This document shows, one piece after another, positions 10,258 through 20,530 of a stretch of DNA of 64,000 bases. Source of the stretch: Hippophae tibetana (taxonomy: Eukaryota; Streptophyta; Magnoliopsida; Rosales; Elaeagnaceae); assembly GCA_037013495.1 (NCBI GenBank), contig CM072806.1, positions 5,605,001 through 5,669,000 on the forward strand. The letters are read 5' to 3'. The stretch's first letter is position 1; every line of letters begins with the position of its first letter. The notes beneath the pieces are model-generated. The model searched no databases, was not told where the DNA came from, and saw nothing but the letters and a program-made list of their open reading frames with translations. The translations under genes and the position numbers were made by a program.

Positions 10258-13200
10258 ATGCAGACAACAACAAGTGAGGTTCAACAACAACAACAACAGT
10301 TAATGGTTCAAAACTCGGGTAATCTCAGCTTCAGTAGCCATATGTCGAGAGAAGATGAAGAGATGTCAAGGACAGCTCTCTCTACGTTCAGAGCTAAAGA
10401 AGAAGAAATTGAGAGGAGAAGGATGGAGGTTCGTGACAAAGTTCAAGCCCAGTTGGGTCGTGTTGAAGAAGAAACCAAGCGTTTGGCTTTGATTCGTGAG
10501 GTTTGTTCTTCATAGTTGTTAAATTTCTTCTAAAAAAATTGTCTTTAGAAGTAGATGCATGTTTTTTTTTAGATTTTAGCTAACTTAGGTCTTATTCTTT
10601 CTTGGGTTATTATTTTTATTTTATTTCGGTCAAATTTATTAAGAAGAACAGCAAACTAAGGGCTCTTATGAAGTGAAATTTGTGGATTAAGCTCAAGAAC
10701 AAAACATAACTTCATGGCTAAAAATGTAATTTTTTTTTCTCAGAAATTGGGATAAAAGATTTATCAGCTCGTGGAATTTGAGCTAAATTAATTACTGAAA
10801 TTATGACACAGATAAGATTTTGAGTCAGGAGATTTCAGGTTTTTTTTGTTGTTTCTATAGTTTTTTTAATAATACACTTGACTCGAACCCAGACCTTTTA
10901 TTTGTTGTCATCGTTCGCCATAATCAAGATTAGTAAAACAACAATTATAAAAAAAATTGTGTAAAATTGTATATCAGATATTGCGATATGGGTCTTATTT
11001 CTTCCTATTTATTCTCTTTAATGTCCGTTCAAGATTGCAGATTATCATATATTTGTAGCTTGCCATATATGATTACTATTATACAATCGTATGCCTTTTT
11101 AAGTTACTCAAAAGCCATGCGTAAATTATTTGTTTTTATATTTTGGGTAGCTCTATTTCTATAGCTATTTTTACTACTAACAGAGCAAAGTTTTTTTTTA
11201 TTTTTAGAAATAATTGGGTATTAAATTGTAAATAAAAATTTAAAATTACTCTGACATTGGTCTTTTTTGCTCTAAAAATATCAACTCCCTGTATTTTAAT
11301 GACTATTTTTGGAAATATTAATTGAATGCGTATAGTTCCATTTATGATGAAGATTAGGTGTCAGTATGTTATTTTGGTAACAAAGTTATAAGTTTTTATA
11401 ACTAAAAAATTGTGGAAATACCAGGAACTTGAATCACTCTCAGATCCAATGAGGAAGGATGTTGCACTTGTTAGAAAGAAGATTGATACAGTAAACAAAG
11501 AGTTAAAGCCATTAGGCAATACCTGCCAGAAGAAGGTAAAAAGTTCTTTTCCAAGTTTGCTCAATTCTCTTTAATGATAATTAATGGTCCATGAATTTAT
11601 TTATTTTAATAATTAATTACATTACTTATTACACTCGTAATTTGGACTCGAATCCAGACCTTTTATGAATCCCGAATGACTTCATGTCATTGAGTTAGAA
11701 CACGTTAGCAATGTTCCATGAATCTTATAAATAAGCCTTGATAAGAAATATTCTTTAGAAAAAAATAGTAACTATGGGATTTTCTGATTTCTTACAGGAA
11801 AGAGAATACAAAGAAGCACTAGATGCATTCAATGAAAAGAACAAGGAAAAAGTACAGCTGATCACCAAATTAATGGAGGTTAGTTATAAAAGTTAAATTA
11901 ATTCTTTCTTCATTCGAAAAAAGAACAAGATAAAAAATACATGGTATCATTAATATATGCATATCCATAAAGAGGAATGCTAGGGATGCATTTTTTTTTA
12001 CCCACTTTTGCACTTAAATTACTTAGATTTTGTTACATGTCAAGATTATCTAGAAAATTCGATCATATCTCAAATTTCAAAATAATTATGACATATGTTT
12101 GGATATAAAGGATGGGTGCAAAATTAGGTGCTATTAGCATTTCTCCATCCATAAATGTTCTCATTAGTGATAAAATGACAAGTCTCACATTGCTTAAAGA
12201 TAATATTAATGGTGGAGTCTATAAAATCACGAGCCTATCCATCCATTGAGTTAATGCAAGATGTAGCCATGAATTGTGTTAATGCATAAACTTAATAGTA
12301 ATAATGGAAGACTTTGGCTCCACGCCAATGAAAAAAGTAAAAGTGGATTATTTCTTCAATTGAGTTATTGCAAAATAGTGTGTAAAAGTTCATGATGGAT
12401 GTGTGTCAAAAGTTTTAACAAATTTCAATTTTTTGAATATTAAATTATATTACATGTAAAATGTGTATTTTTATCCAATTTAAATAGATATTCAAAATTT
12501 TGGTCAAAATAAAAAAAAATAAAAACTCAAAATTACGTAAAATAAGTTGTAAATAAAATTAAATATCATAACTCAATATCTATACAAAATGACAAAGAAA
12601 ATTAAAGAAATTAAACAATATAAATTTTAATGAATGTATAAAAATCCAAATATGTGAAAAAAATAGATACAATCATTAATACATAGTATAAATAACAATT
12701 AATAGTTATATAATTACGCGTGTTGTAATAAAGAAAAGTTAAATTTTGTCTGAGAAAAATTATGAATTTTCAAGAAACAATGAGGAAAATGGATCTAGTA
12801 AATTTATGAGAAGATATTAAGTATTTATCACTTTTCTATTAGTAAAACAAATTGTATAATATTAGAATAAAAATGATAAATATATGGGAAATGTTATTTG
12901 AGTACGTAGTATATAACAAATGGAAAAAAATTCAAATAATAAATTTGAGAGGGAACATTACTATATATTTTTGTAAAATAAAGAGTCACATTTGTAAATA
13001 AAAAAAAAGTATCGAAGAGTTGAGGGGGTAAGATAGCTGTGGCTCTGTACCTAGGTTAACATTTTAGTATTAGGCAGCCTATATCGTCGTATCGAGCAAG
13101 CTAAAATACCCGAAGTCTAGCAGGAGATGAATTCTTGTGTACATTTTTGTAATTTTAGAGTGTGAAGTTAAACAATGCTGTAATGTAATTAATATAATTG

Positions 13201-13291
13201 ATGAAAGTTTGAACAGTTGGTGAGCGAAAGCGAAAAGATGAGACTGAAGAAGCTGGAGGAGCTGAGTAAGAACGTTGAATCCTTACACTGA
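10258..13291 (+). CDS. RAB6-interacting golgin (GORAB)-like coiled-coil protein, 4 exons, 169 aa
   Basis: Exons 10258-10500, 11425-11535, 11798-11878 and 13217-13291 join in phase through GT-AG introns of 924, 262 and 1338 bp. They give 81+37+27+24 residues before TGA. The protein starts with a Gln run (residues 9-14), then SGNLSFSSHMSREDEEMSR, and is then almost wholly charged coiled coil (about residues 40-169) with motifs such as STFRAKEEEIE, DPMRKDVALVRKKID and ELKPLGNTCQKK. From memory, this matches small plant proteins annotated as RAB6-interacting golgin, whose animal relatives act at the Golgi. A Golgi role here is inference. There is no signal peptide or membrane segment. The ATG is the first after the GA-rich leader. 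All exons lack internal stops, so the gene looks intact. Introns 1 and 2 hold SINE-like fragments. Confidence 0.85.
10868..10925 (-). repeat. tRNA-derived SINE-like fragment in intron 1
   Basis: The minus strand carries GGGTTCGAGTC at 10880-10890, a good RNA polymerase III B-box, preceded by AAAAGGTCT as in plant SINE heads. The A-box is weak. A related sequence lies in intron 2. No full SINE body or target duplication was established. Confidence 0.35.
11640..11712 (-). repeat. tRNA-derived SINE-like head in intron 2
   Basis: On the minus strand, a segment TCTAACTCAATGACATGAAG (A-box-like) is followed at a suitable spacing by GGATTCGAGTCC at 11644-11655 (B-box). The order and spacing match the tRNA-related head of plant SINEs. 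It shares AAAAGGTCTGG and the B-box with the intron 1 fragment. Confidence 0.45.
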
Positions 13292-13303
13292 TGTTATTAC
13301 CCT

Positions 13304-13326
13304 CTGCTGCTGCTGCTGCTGCTGCT
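13304..13326 (+). repeat. (CTG)n microsatellite in the 3' UTR
   Basis: Seven to eight CTG/TGC repeats start 13 bases after the stop codon of the golgin-like gene, so they should be transcribed in its 3' UTR. Confidence 0.85.
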
Positions 13327-14685
13327 TAAAATGACTCTCTGATTAGGTTTGTGTGATGTATTTAATATGATTTTATTTTTATTTTTATTTTTTTTCCTTT
13401 TATTTTTCTGTGTAATTTATTATATATTGTATGTGGTGTATTATTCTATGTTGTGTTCATTAGCACTTGATAAAAACAAACATTAGCTGATTTAGGCAGA
13501 AAGATACTCTCCTATTGAACAGAGGTTTGTAACTAGATGTTTCTGTACTCTGCATTTTCTTTTTCCTTAATCTTCAACATTAACAATGTCTGGTGTCTTT
13601 TATGATATTTCATATTATTTTTTCCTTTTCAAGATTGGGATTTTGAGAGAATTAGCATATTCTTATCTTCTTATGTGCATGCAAGTTAAAAGTAAGCTCA
13701 GACAAATAATCGGGTTTATTTGTAGGAAAAGATGATATATATCTGAAATTATTTGTCATGTTAGTTTTGTGATGTAAAAATATTACGAAGTATAGTCATG
13801 TTTCATACCATGATTCATTCAATTTAAACCATTAAGTCGTTAAAATCAGGGAAGATAAAGTAAAAAATAAGTTAAATAATCAAATTAACTTTGAAAGTTA
13901 TATTACGTAGCATTTTTTTTTCTTTTATACAGTAGTGCTTTAAAAGTTATGTTACATAGCATTGTTTTGTTTTACATATTAGTGTTCTTGTTTAAAATAA
14001 AGCAATATTTTTTCATAATTTTGATTTTATTTTTTCATTATTTTGTAAATATTGACTATTGATGTATATAATAATTATTATTATTTTAAAGATCTAAATG
14101 GTTAGTTGTAATTATTTTTAATAATTACAATTTTATCGATATTAGTGACACTAACTTGAGTCAATTATATGGATAAAATAAAATAAAATTATATATATTT
14201 ATTGTTATAATAATAAAATTAATTGGAATAATATTATCACTATTTTTATTTATTTGTTTTTAAGGGTCGTTCTTCATTTATCTTATTTTGAATCAGACAA
14301 TATTTAGGGTAGAAATCGAACTAGATAATTCTCTTAGAAAATGATATAGTTTAGTAATTTCTGCAAAATAACACAATTCGCTGAATATTCTTGGACCCAT
14401 TTATTAAAAAGATCTTAGAATTTATGAATTTTGTTATTTTCTAGAAATTACTATCTTTCACTGAATATTCTCGGACCCAATTCGTGCCATGTAAAAAAAG
14501 AAAAACAACTTTCTTATTTTTATATTACTTTTTGGAGGAAGGATGTTAGAACGTATAAGTTAAATTAATATTTAATTTTTATTTTGATTGTAGATTAAAA
14601 AAATGAGTTAAATTTTATTGTATTGATCATATCATTAAATTATAAGGTTATTTTTAATCATTTATATTCTATGTATAATTATTAT
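13327..14685. other. 3' flank of the golgin-like gene and AT-rich spacer
   Basis: The first few hundred bases are T-rich and probably include the polyadenylation region. No discrete signal was assigned. Nothing coding was seen after that. Two short direct repeats containing CTGAATATTC(T/C)(T/C)GGACCCA occur near 14380 and 14460. Confidence 0.55.
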
Positions 14686-15459
14686 TAAGATTATTATCCA
14701 TTTAATAATCTTAATAACTTTAATAAAATTGTTATTTAAAAAATATTTTCGTAAATTTGATCACATAATTAACAATAATATTTATCATAATTTTTTAGAC
14801 AATAATCAAATTTTAGTGTTAATTTTAAAAATAATACAACATATGTTATCACCTAAAAAGCTATAAAATTAATGTATTTCACTTGTATTGGCAGTAGATC
14901 CTAACAATCTTCACAGTTTATTTATTTATTTTATTTATGGAAACCTCCAATGATAATGTCTAAAGTGAAGGAAACTCGTTGAGATATATGAATTTAACGA
15001 ATTATAATTGTTTTTATGCCATGTGTCCTATATGTCACGTCCAGCTCACAATGTCCCTAAAAATCTAAAATAAGATTATTATCGATTTAATAATCTTAAT
15101 AACTTTAATAAAATTGTTATTTAAAAAATATTTTCGTAAATTTAATCACATAATTAACAAATGATAATATTTATCATAATTTTTTAGACAATAATCAAAT
15201 TTTAGTGTTAATTTTAAAAATAATACAACATATGTTATCACCTAAAAAGCTATAAAATTAATGTATTTCACTTGTATTGGCAGTAGATCCTAACAATCTT
15301 CACAGTTTATTTATTTATTTTATTTATGGAAACCTCCAATGATAATGTCTAAAGTGAAGGAAACTCGTTGAGATATATGAATTTAACGAATTATAATTGT
15401 TTTTATGCCATGTGTCCTATATGTCACGTCCAGCTCAGAATGTCCCTAAAAATCCAAAA
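14686..15459. repeat. Tandem duplication (385 and 389 bp) across a retrotransposon junction
   Basis: 14686-15070 and 15071-15459 are nearly identical, with a few substitutions and a 4-bp insertion in the second copy. Each copy holds flanking DNA plus the first 38 bases of the gypsy LTR (15033-15070 and 15422-15459, both starting TGTCACGTCC). The boundary shows the short shared sequence TAAGATTATTAT. Confidence 0.92.
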
Positions 15460-15574
15460 TAAATAGTGGTTGCCTAAAAGATTTAGACTATTCTACATGA
15501 AAAGTTCTAGAGTTGCCTTAAGAAGTCTAGAAAGGGCTAGAGTTGGACGGACTCAACTCAAGCTAGTAGACCCT

Positions 15575-15629
15575 AGAATGTTCTAGAGCACGCTGGAGAG
15601 TGCTAGAATGAGCTGGAATATTCTAGAAC
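15575..15629 (+). promoter_or_regulatory. Heat-shock-element-like sites in the gypsy 5' LTR
   Basis: At 15615-15629, GAAtaTTCtaGAA is a perfect three-unit heat shock element (nGAAnnTTCnnGAAn). At 15575-15589, GAAtgTTCtaGAG is a near match. Both lie about 165-215 bp upstream of the LTR TATA box. The perfect site is kept in the 3' LTR. Binding by heat shock factors is inferred from the consensus only. Confidence 0.55.
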
Positions 15630-15792
15630 ATGCCGGATGGTTCATGAAGGAACTAGACAGACCTAGAAGAGAGTTGGCTAGAAGGTCCTAAACCCTTGTG
15701 GCATATTGTACATAAATCTAGAACTCTCTTGTACATTCTAGACTAGTAAGACTCTAGAAAGTGGTGGCATACTCTTAGGCTTAGAGCCACAC

Positions 15793-15800
15793 TATAAATA
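15793..15800 (+). promoter_or_regulatory. TATA box of the gypsy 5' LTR
   Basis: TATAAATA, about 370 bp into the LTR, conserved at 21965-21972 in the 3' LTR. Confidence 0.7.
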
Positions 15801-16014
15801 GACTCATTGGTCTTCATTTGTATTCATCTTGGAAAATCTTAGGGATTTTTAGCATCTTGTAAGATAAACTCTCTCTAGAGCAATACAAAGCATTCTTTGC
15901 AAACTCTCTCTCTATTCTCTTTGCAGTTTCATTCGGTTTCAAAGGCAGGCTTAGTGCAACGGACGGTGCTAAGTGCCGCACGATCTCTACTTGAAAAATT
16001 AAGGTCGTGACAGT

Positions 16015-16027
16015 TGGTATCAGAGCA
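16015..16027 (+). other. Primer-binding site of the gypsy element
   Basis: TGGTATCAGAGCA, two bases after the 5' LTR, complementary to the 3' end of initiator-Met tRNA. Confidence 0.92.
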
Positions 16028-16055
16028 GGTTAAAGTATCTCTATCTTTGGCAAAA

Positions 16056-17318
16056 ATGAAGAACACCGCCCCAGCTACACCAAACATGGACGTTCCACCA
16101 ATGGAACGTGGCCGTGAGGAAGTTCGGAAAGTCCCAAAGGAATCTCGAGCCAAGTCGAAAGACATGCTTTCTAGCTTGGAAGCACGAGTTGGGAGTGCAC
16201 AGGACAGCTTAAGGGAGCTGTTCGATCCGGTGGACAACTTGGAGGAACGTTGCAATGGCTTGGAGGCCGAAGATGTGGAGATCCATGCAGCGGTCAAGAT
16301 GTCCCTTAATGAGCTAGATGGTGGATTAAGGCAAGAGATTGATGGGTTAAAGGTGGAACTTGCCAAGGTAAGGGATCTTGTCCAAAGAGAACTTGCTAAT
16401 GTGTTGCTTAGAATGGAGGATATGGGTGGTGATCTAGCTTTATGTAAGCGGGCTATGGCCGCGTGGACTAGCGCAACCACCGTCATTGAGGCTAAGAGGG
16501 TGGATGTTCCCAAGCCTAAGACCTTCAATGGTGTTAGGAATGCTAGGGAAGTGGAGAACTTTCTATGGGGGCTGGAATAATACTTTGAGGCTACTGGCAT
16601 AACAGACCATGTCAGCAAGATCCGAACTGTAGCCATGTATTTATCTGACACTACGATGTTATGGTGGAGACGGAGGCATAGAGATGTGCAACGAGGGGTT
16701 TGCACAATTGATACCTTTGAAGATTTCAAAAGGGAGTTCAAAATGCAGTTCTTCCCCGTTAATGCTGAGGAGGAGGCAAGAGGCCGATTGCGATGATTGA
16801 AGCAAACGGGTAGCATAAGGGACTACGTGAAGGAGTTCACAACCCTGTTGCTAGAAGTCCCCGACACATCTGACAAGGATGCCCTATTCTTGTTTATGGA
16901 CGGTCTCCAATCGTGGGCTAACCTTGAGCTCAAGCGACGTAGTGTCCAAGACTTGTCTTCGGCCATTGCGACTGCGGAAAGCTTTATTGATTACTCTACA
17001 AACAAAGAGAGCTCCAAAGCCACAGATAAGAAGTTTGTTGGAGGAAAGAATGGGGGAAGCCACGGTAAAAGTCAGGGACCTAAGAATCATAAAGACAACT
17101 CCTCATTCAAGCCACGAGATAAGGGGAAGAATGAGGAGGATCGGAATGCCTCGAAGCCCCGTGTGACGTGCTTCATTTGTGACGGACCGCATTGGGCACG
17201 TGAATGTTTGAAAAGAAAGGCATTGAGTGCCTTAGTAGCCTCCACACATGATCAAGATGGAGGTGAGTCAGACGAAGGTGCAAAGATGGGTTCTTTACGC
17301 CTACTTGGTGCATTGTAG
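16056..17318 (+). pseudogene. Gypsy gag with coiled coil and zinc knuckle, interrupted by stops
   Basis: The first ATG after the primer site is at 16056. The reading frame stays the same throughout but has stops at 16578 (TAA, CAA expected), 16794 (TGA, CGA expected) and 17316 (TAG, CAG expected), all explained by C-to-T change. The N-terminal third is coiled coil (LEARVGSAQDSLRELFD). A retrotransposon gag domain follows (FLWGLE, MLWWRRRH, GSIRDYVKEFTTLL), and then a zinc knuckle CFICDGPHWARECLKR (CxxCxxxHxxxxC, shorter by one than the usual CX2CX4HX4C). The long coiled-coil gag resembles the Galadriel-type chromoviruses, which is only a tentative placement. It forms the particle shell in active elements but cannot do so as full-length protein here. 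Confidence 0.88.
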
Positions 17319-17327
17319 AGTGCCCCA

Positions 17328-17558
17328 ATGACCCCTGAGGCCTTGATGTATGTAGATGCAGCCATCAATGGGAAGGTCGCCAAAGCCTTGGTAGACACAG
17401 GTGCATCACATAACTTTGTTTCAGTGGAAGAAGCAAAAAGGCTCAACCTGAAGGTTGTCAATGGAAGGGGATCTCTCAAAGCAGTTAACTCAGCGGCGCT
17501 ACCATTGCATTGAGTTGCTCGTGGAGTTAAGGTTAGTCTTGGTGCTTGGAATGGCCAA
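17328..17558 (+). pseudogene. Gypsy aspartic protease segment
   Basis: In frame with gag. ALVDTGASHNFVS contains the retroviral-type DTGAS active site at about 17391-17405. A TGA at 17511-17513 interrupts the domain. The enzyme would cut the gag-pol polyprotein. With the stop on each side, this copy is not expected to yield a normal product. Confidence 0.82.
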
Positions 17559-19207
17559 GTGGATTTATCAGTGGCGCCTATAGATGACTACTCGATTGTA
17601 TTCGGCATGAAGTTTTTGGACCAGGTAAGAGCTTTCTTGGTGCCCTGCTCAAACTCTATGTGCATCATGGATGGTGCAAAGGCGTGTGTGGTACCGACGG
17701 AGAGGACCACCAGACCTACTACTCAAGCTCTCTCAGCGCTTCAATTCAAGAAGGGATTGAAGAGGGATGAAGAGAGTTATTTGGCCATCCTAAAGGAATA
17801 TGATGATGAAGATTCGTCGCCAAAGCCAAACTTGCCGACAGACGTGCAAGTTGTCTCAGATAAGTCCCATGAGGTGATGCCGGACGCATTGCCCCAACGG
17901 TTACCTCGAAGGAGGGAGGTGGACCACAAAATTGAGTTGGATCTTGACACAAGACCACCAACAATGAGTCCTTATCAGGCGGAAAAATCAAAGTCGCGCA
18001 GCGAAAGTGTTGTGGTTGACCCACCAAGCCGAAAGACGGAGCTAGCAGCCTTGAGTAGGCCAAGTAGTCCTATATTGGAAAGGATCAAAGAAGGGTTAGA
18101 GCATGATACCCTTGCTCAAAACCTCTTTGCCCTCATCAAGGAAGGAAAGACGAGGCAATTTTGGCTGAGTGACGGACTACTCTATGCCAAGCAGAATCGT
18201 GTCTTTGTGCCGAAGTGGGGGAGCTTAAGGAAAGAGCTTATCAAGGAGTGCCATGACTTGTTATGGGCTAGACACCGAGGAATGAGGCGCACCCTTGTCT
18301 TGATCAAGTCAATCTACTACTGGCCTCAACTTTGGGATGATGTCGAAGCTTATGTAAGAACTTGTCTTGTGTGCCAACAGGACAAGATAGAGCAGCATGC
18401 ACCCAGAGGTTTACTAGAGCCGCTGCCTATTCCAGAGAGACCATGGGAAAATGTCTCTATGGATTTCATCACTTGTCTGCCAAAATCAGAGGGCTTTGGC
18501 AGCATCATTGTCGTCATCGACCGCTTCAGCAAATACGCGACATTCATACTTGCCTCAACGGACTGCACGGCAGATGAGACGACACGTTTGTTCCTCAAGA
18601 ATGTTGTGAAGCATTGGGGAATCCCGGCTAATATCGTGAGTGACCGAGACCCACGATTCATGGGGAAATTTTGGACTGAACTATTCAAGTTGTTGGGATC
18701 AGACTTGAATTTCTCCACAAGCTTTCACCCACAAAGTGACGGACAAATGGAGCGTGCCAACGCGTTGCTGGAGTTATATCTCAGGCACTTTGTGAGTGCT
18801 AATCAGCGGGATTGGGCGAAGCTGTTAGATGTAGCCCAATTCTCTTACAATTTACAACGGAGCGAGTCTACCGTGAAGAGTCCCTTTGAGATCGTCATGG
18901 GGCAGCAACCCATGACTCTTCATGCCTTGGCCACAAGTTATGAAGGGAAGAGTCCTGCTGCCTTCAAATTTGCCAAGGCGTGGCATGAACAAGCCGAGTT
19001 GGCCCGAGCCTATCTATATAAGGCATCTAAGAAGATGAAGAAATGGGCTGACAAGAAAAAGGAGATGGTGGAATTTCATGAAGGTGATTTGGTTCTTGTA
19101 AAACTATTGTCCCAACAATTCAAGTCCTTGCGGAAGGTTCATAAGGGGTTGGTGCGGAAGTATGAAGGACCATTTCCAGTCCTCAAGAAAGTCGGTAAGG
19201 TGCCGTA
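17559..19207 (+). pseudogene. Gypsy pol remnant: protease tail and integrase, RT/RNase H deleted
   Basis: After the protease tail and a linker, the frame goes from TRPPTMSPYQ, normally just before reverse transcriptase, straight to a segment like the linker after RNase H (RKTELAALSRP), near 17975-18050. The whole RT and RNase H region is gone without breaking the frame. Integrase follows complete: an HHCC zinc-binding domain (ECHDLLWARHRG ... CLVCQQDK), then a DDE core with Asp in MDFITCLP, Asp in VSDRDPRF and Glu in GQMERANALLE. The frame runs to 19207, where a solo LTR interrupts it, and resumes at 21189. The element is therefore non-autonomous. Confidence 0.88.
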
Positions 19208-20087
19208 TGTTGCGTGTTTTTCAACACACAAAAACGTGCAAGTATACACGGTCACAAGTAATAAAATTTGTAAGTAAAGTATCGTTCTCACGGAGATTTG
19301 TAACTATAGTTTGTTGATTACTAAAATTATCTCAATCTGATTTTATTCAAAACGTTCGTTGGATGTAGCAAATGTAAGAAAAGAATTTAAACAAAAAATA
19401 AAAGAAATCTAGGATTGCAATTTTTCACCAAATTAATAAACTCAAATCATTTTATTTTCTTATGATTTATATTTTTTAATACATTTAATTTGTCAACCGA
19501 AAACTTCTATTTTTATTCATACATCTCTTCCGAGCTCCGTACAAACACACCTCGTTAAATTAATTCACTATATCTCTATGAGAATTAAATTCACCGAAAT
19601 TCATTACGTTTTAAGTTTTCAAATGGCCACACATACAATTAGGGTATATTCCTATCCTTCATCATACATGTCATTCTATTTACGAGCAATATACACACGA
19701 ATGCCTCTTCCAAGTTTATTCATGTGCCACGGATCGTTTCGATAAGATTCGTAAATAATCAAAAAGCATTAAGCACAAAATAGAACGAACAAATCGAACG
19801 TCTTATAAATCTATCAAAAATAATTAAAATAAAAGCATCATAAATTTAGATCAAATGCAACCCTAGAAAAATTAAATTAATTCATAAAATTAAAATTAAA
19901 ATTACAACAACTACAGAAAATTGAGATGAAGAAGAAGGAAAATTAAAACATCACTTAGAAAAAAAATTTGGCACACGCAGAACACAACAAAAGCCAAAAA
20001 TGGCTTCTGCGTGTTCCACAACCAACACACAAACACCCCAAAAATTACAAACTCACAAAAACTTCTTAAAACTATCATCTTATCTCT

Positions 20088-20095
20088 TATTTATA
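20088..20095 (-). promoter_or_regulatory. TATA box of the solo LTR
   Basis: The minus strand reads GGGTATAAATAAGAG. It suggests a U3 of roughly 1.1 kb and an R/U5 of roughly 0.9 kb. Confidence 0.5.
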
Positions 20096-20264
20096 CCCAA
20101 AAATAATACATCTAAAATATTATATTTTTTATTTTATTTTTTAAATAAAACGCGTAATAATTTTTTATCGAAAAATTAAATAACGCGTATCGAAAATCGG
20201 ATCGAAAAATATTAAATAAATTCACGCGTGAGACAGGGGCACCGATCTGTATTTTTTAATTCAT

Positions 20265-20530
20265 TATACGTGCCACGTGTCAGCGTCTGATTCGCTGAAA
20301 GGAATTAACGCGGACACGTGGCAGCTTCTCATTGGACGCTGGAAAACGGCGCTGGCTACAAAAAGGAACGGAGTAAACGGCTACATACGGGCGCGATCCT
20401 GCGCTTTCGCGCTCATCGTAACATGCCACGTGTCATTACATGATTGGCTGAAAAATAGAGTGGGACACGGGGCAACTTCTGATTTGAGAAAAGGATTCAG
20501 AGTGAACACTTGGCAGCTTCTTATTGGAGG
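20265..20530 (-). repeat. G-box/ABRE-like repeat array in the solo LTR
   Basis: Two diverged copies of a unit about 150 bp apart (starting about 20269 and 20421). Each holds a CCACGTGTC core, then GCTGAAA, then an ACACGTGGCAGCTTCT-like half (changed to ACACGGGGCAACTTCT and ACTTGGCAGCTTCT in the second) and ATTGG. CACGTG cores are bound by bZIP and bHLH factors, and ACACGTGGC is the classic ABRE form. In the minus orientation the array lies upstream of the TATA box. Confidence 0.6.

Larger units (their letters stand above)
15422..16012 (+). mobile_element. 5' LTR of a Ty3/gypsy chromovirus
   Basis: 591 bp, from TGTCACGTCC to GGTCGTGACA, followed at once by a primer site. U3 is dense in CTAGAA/TTCTAG motifs, and there is a TATA box at 15793-15800. 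Compared with the 3' LTR it lacks 50 bp between two CATGAAGGA repeats and shows many substitutions, so the insertion is not recent. The 5-bp flanks (CTATA before this LTR, TATAG after the 3' LTR) share only TATA, so a clean 5-bp target duplication is not seen. Confidence 0.93.

Noticed and set aside
15033..15070. Separate solo LTR or third LTR start
   Set aside because: Only 38 bp of LTR are present and they are explained by the tandem duplication across the insertion junction.
15417..15421. Five-base target duplication of the gypsy element
   Set aside because: CTATA on the left and TATAG on the right share only TATA, so a 5-bp duplication cannot be claimed.
15929..16816. 295-codon open frame on the minus strand
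   Set aside because: It is antisense to the gypsy 5' LTR end and gag, has no recognisable domain, and arises from the codon use of the sense gene.
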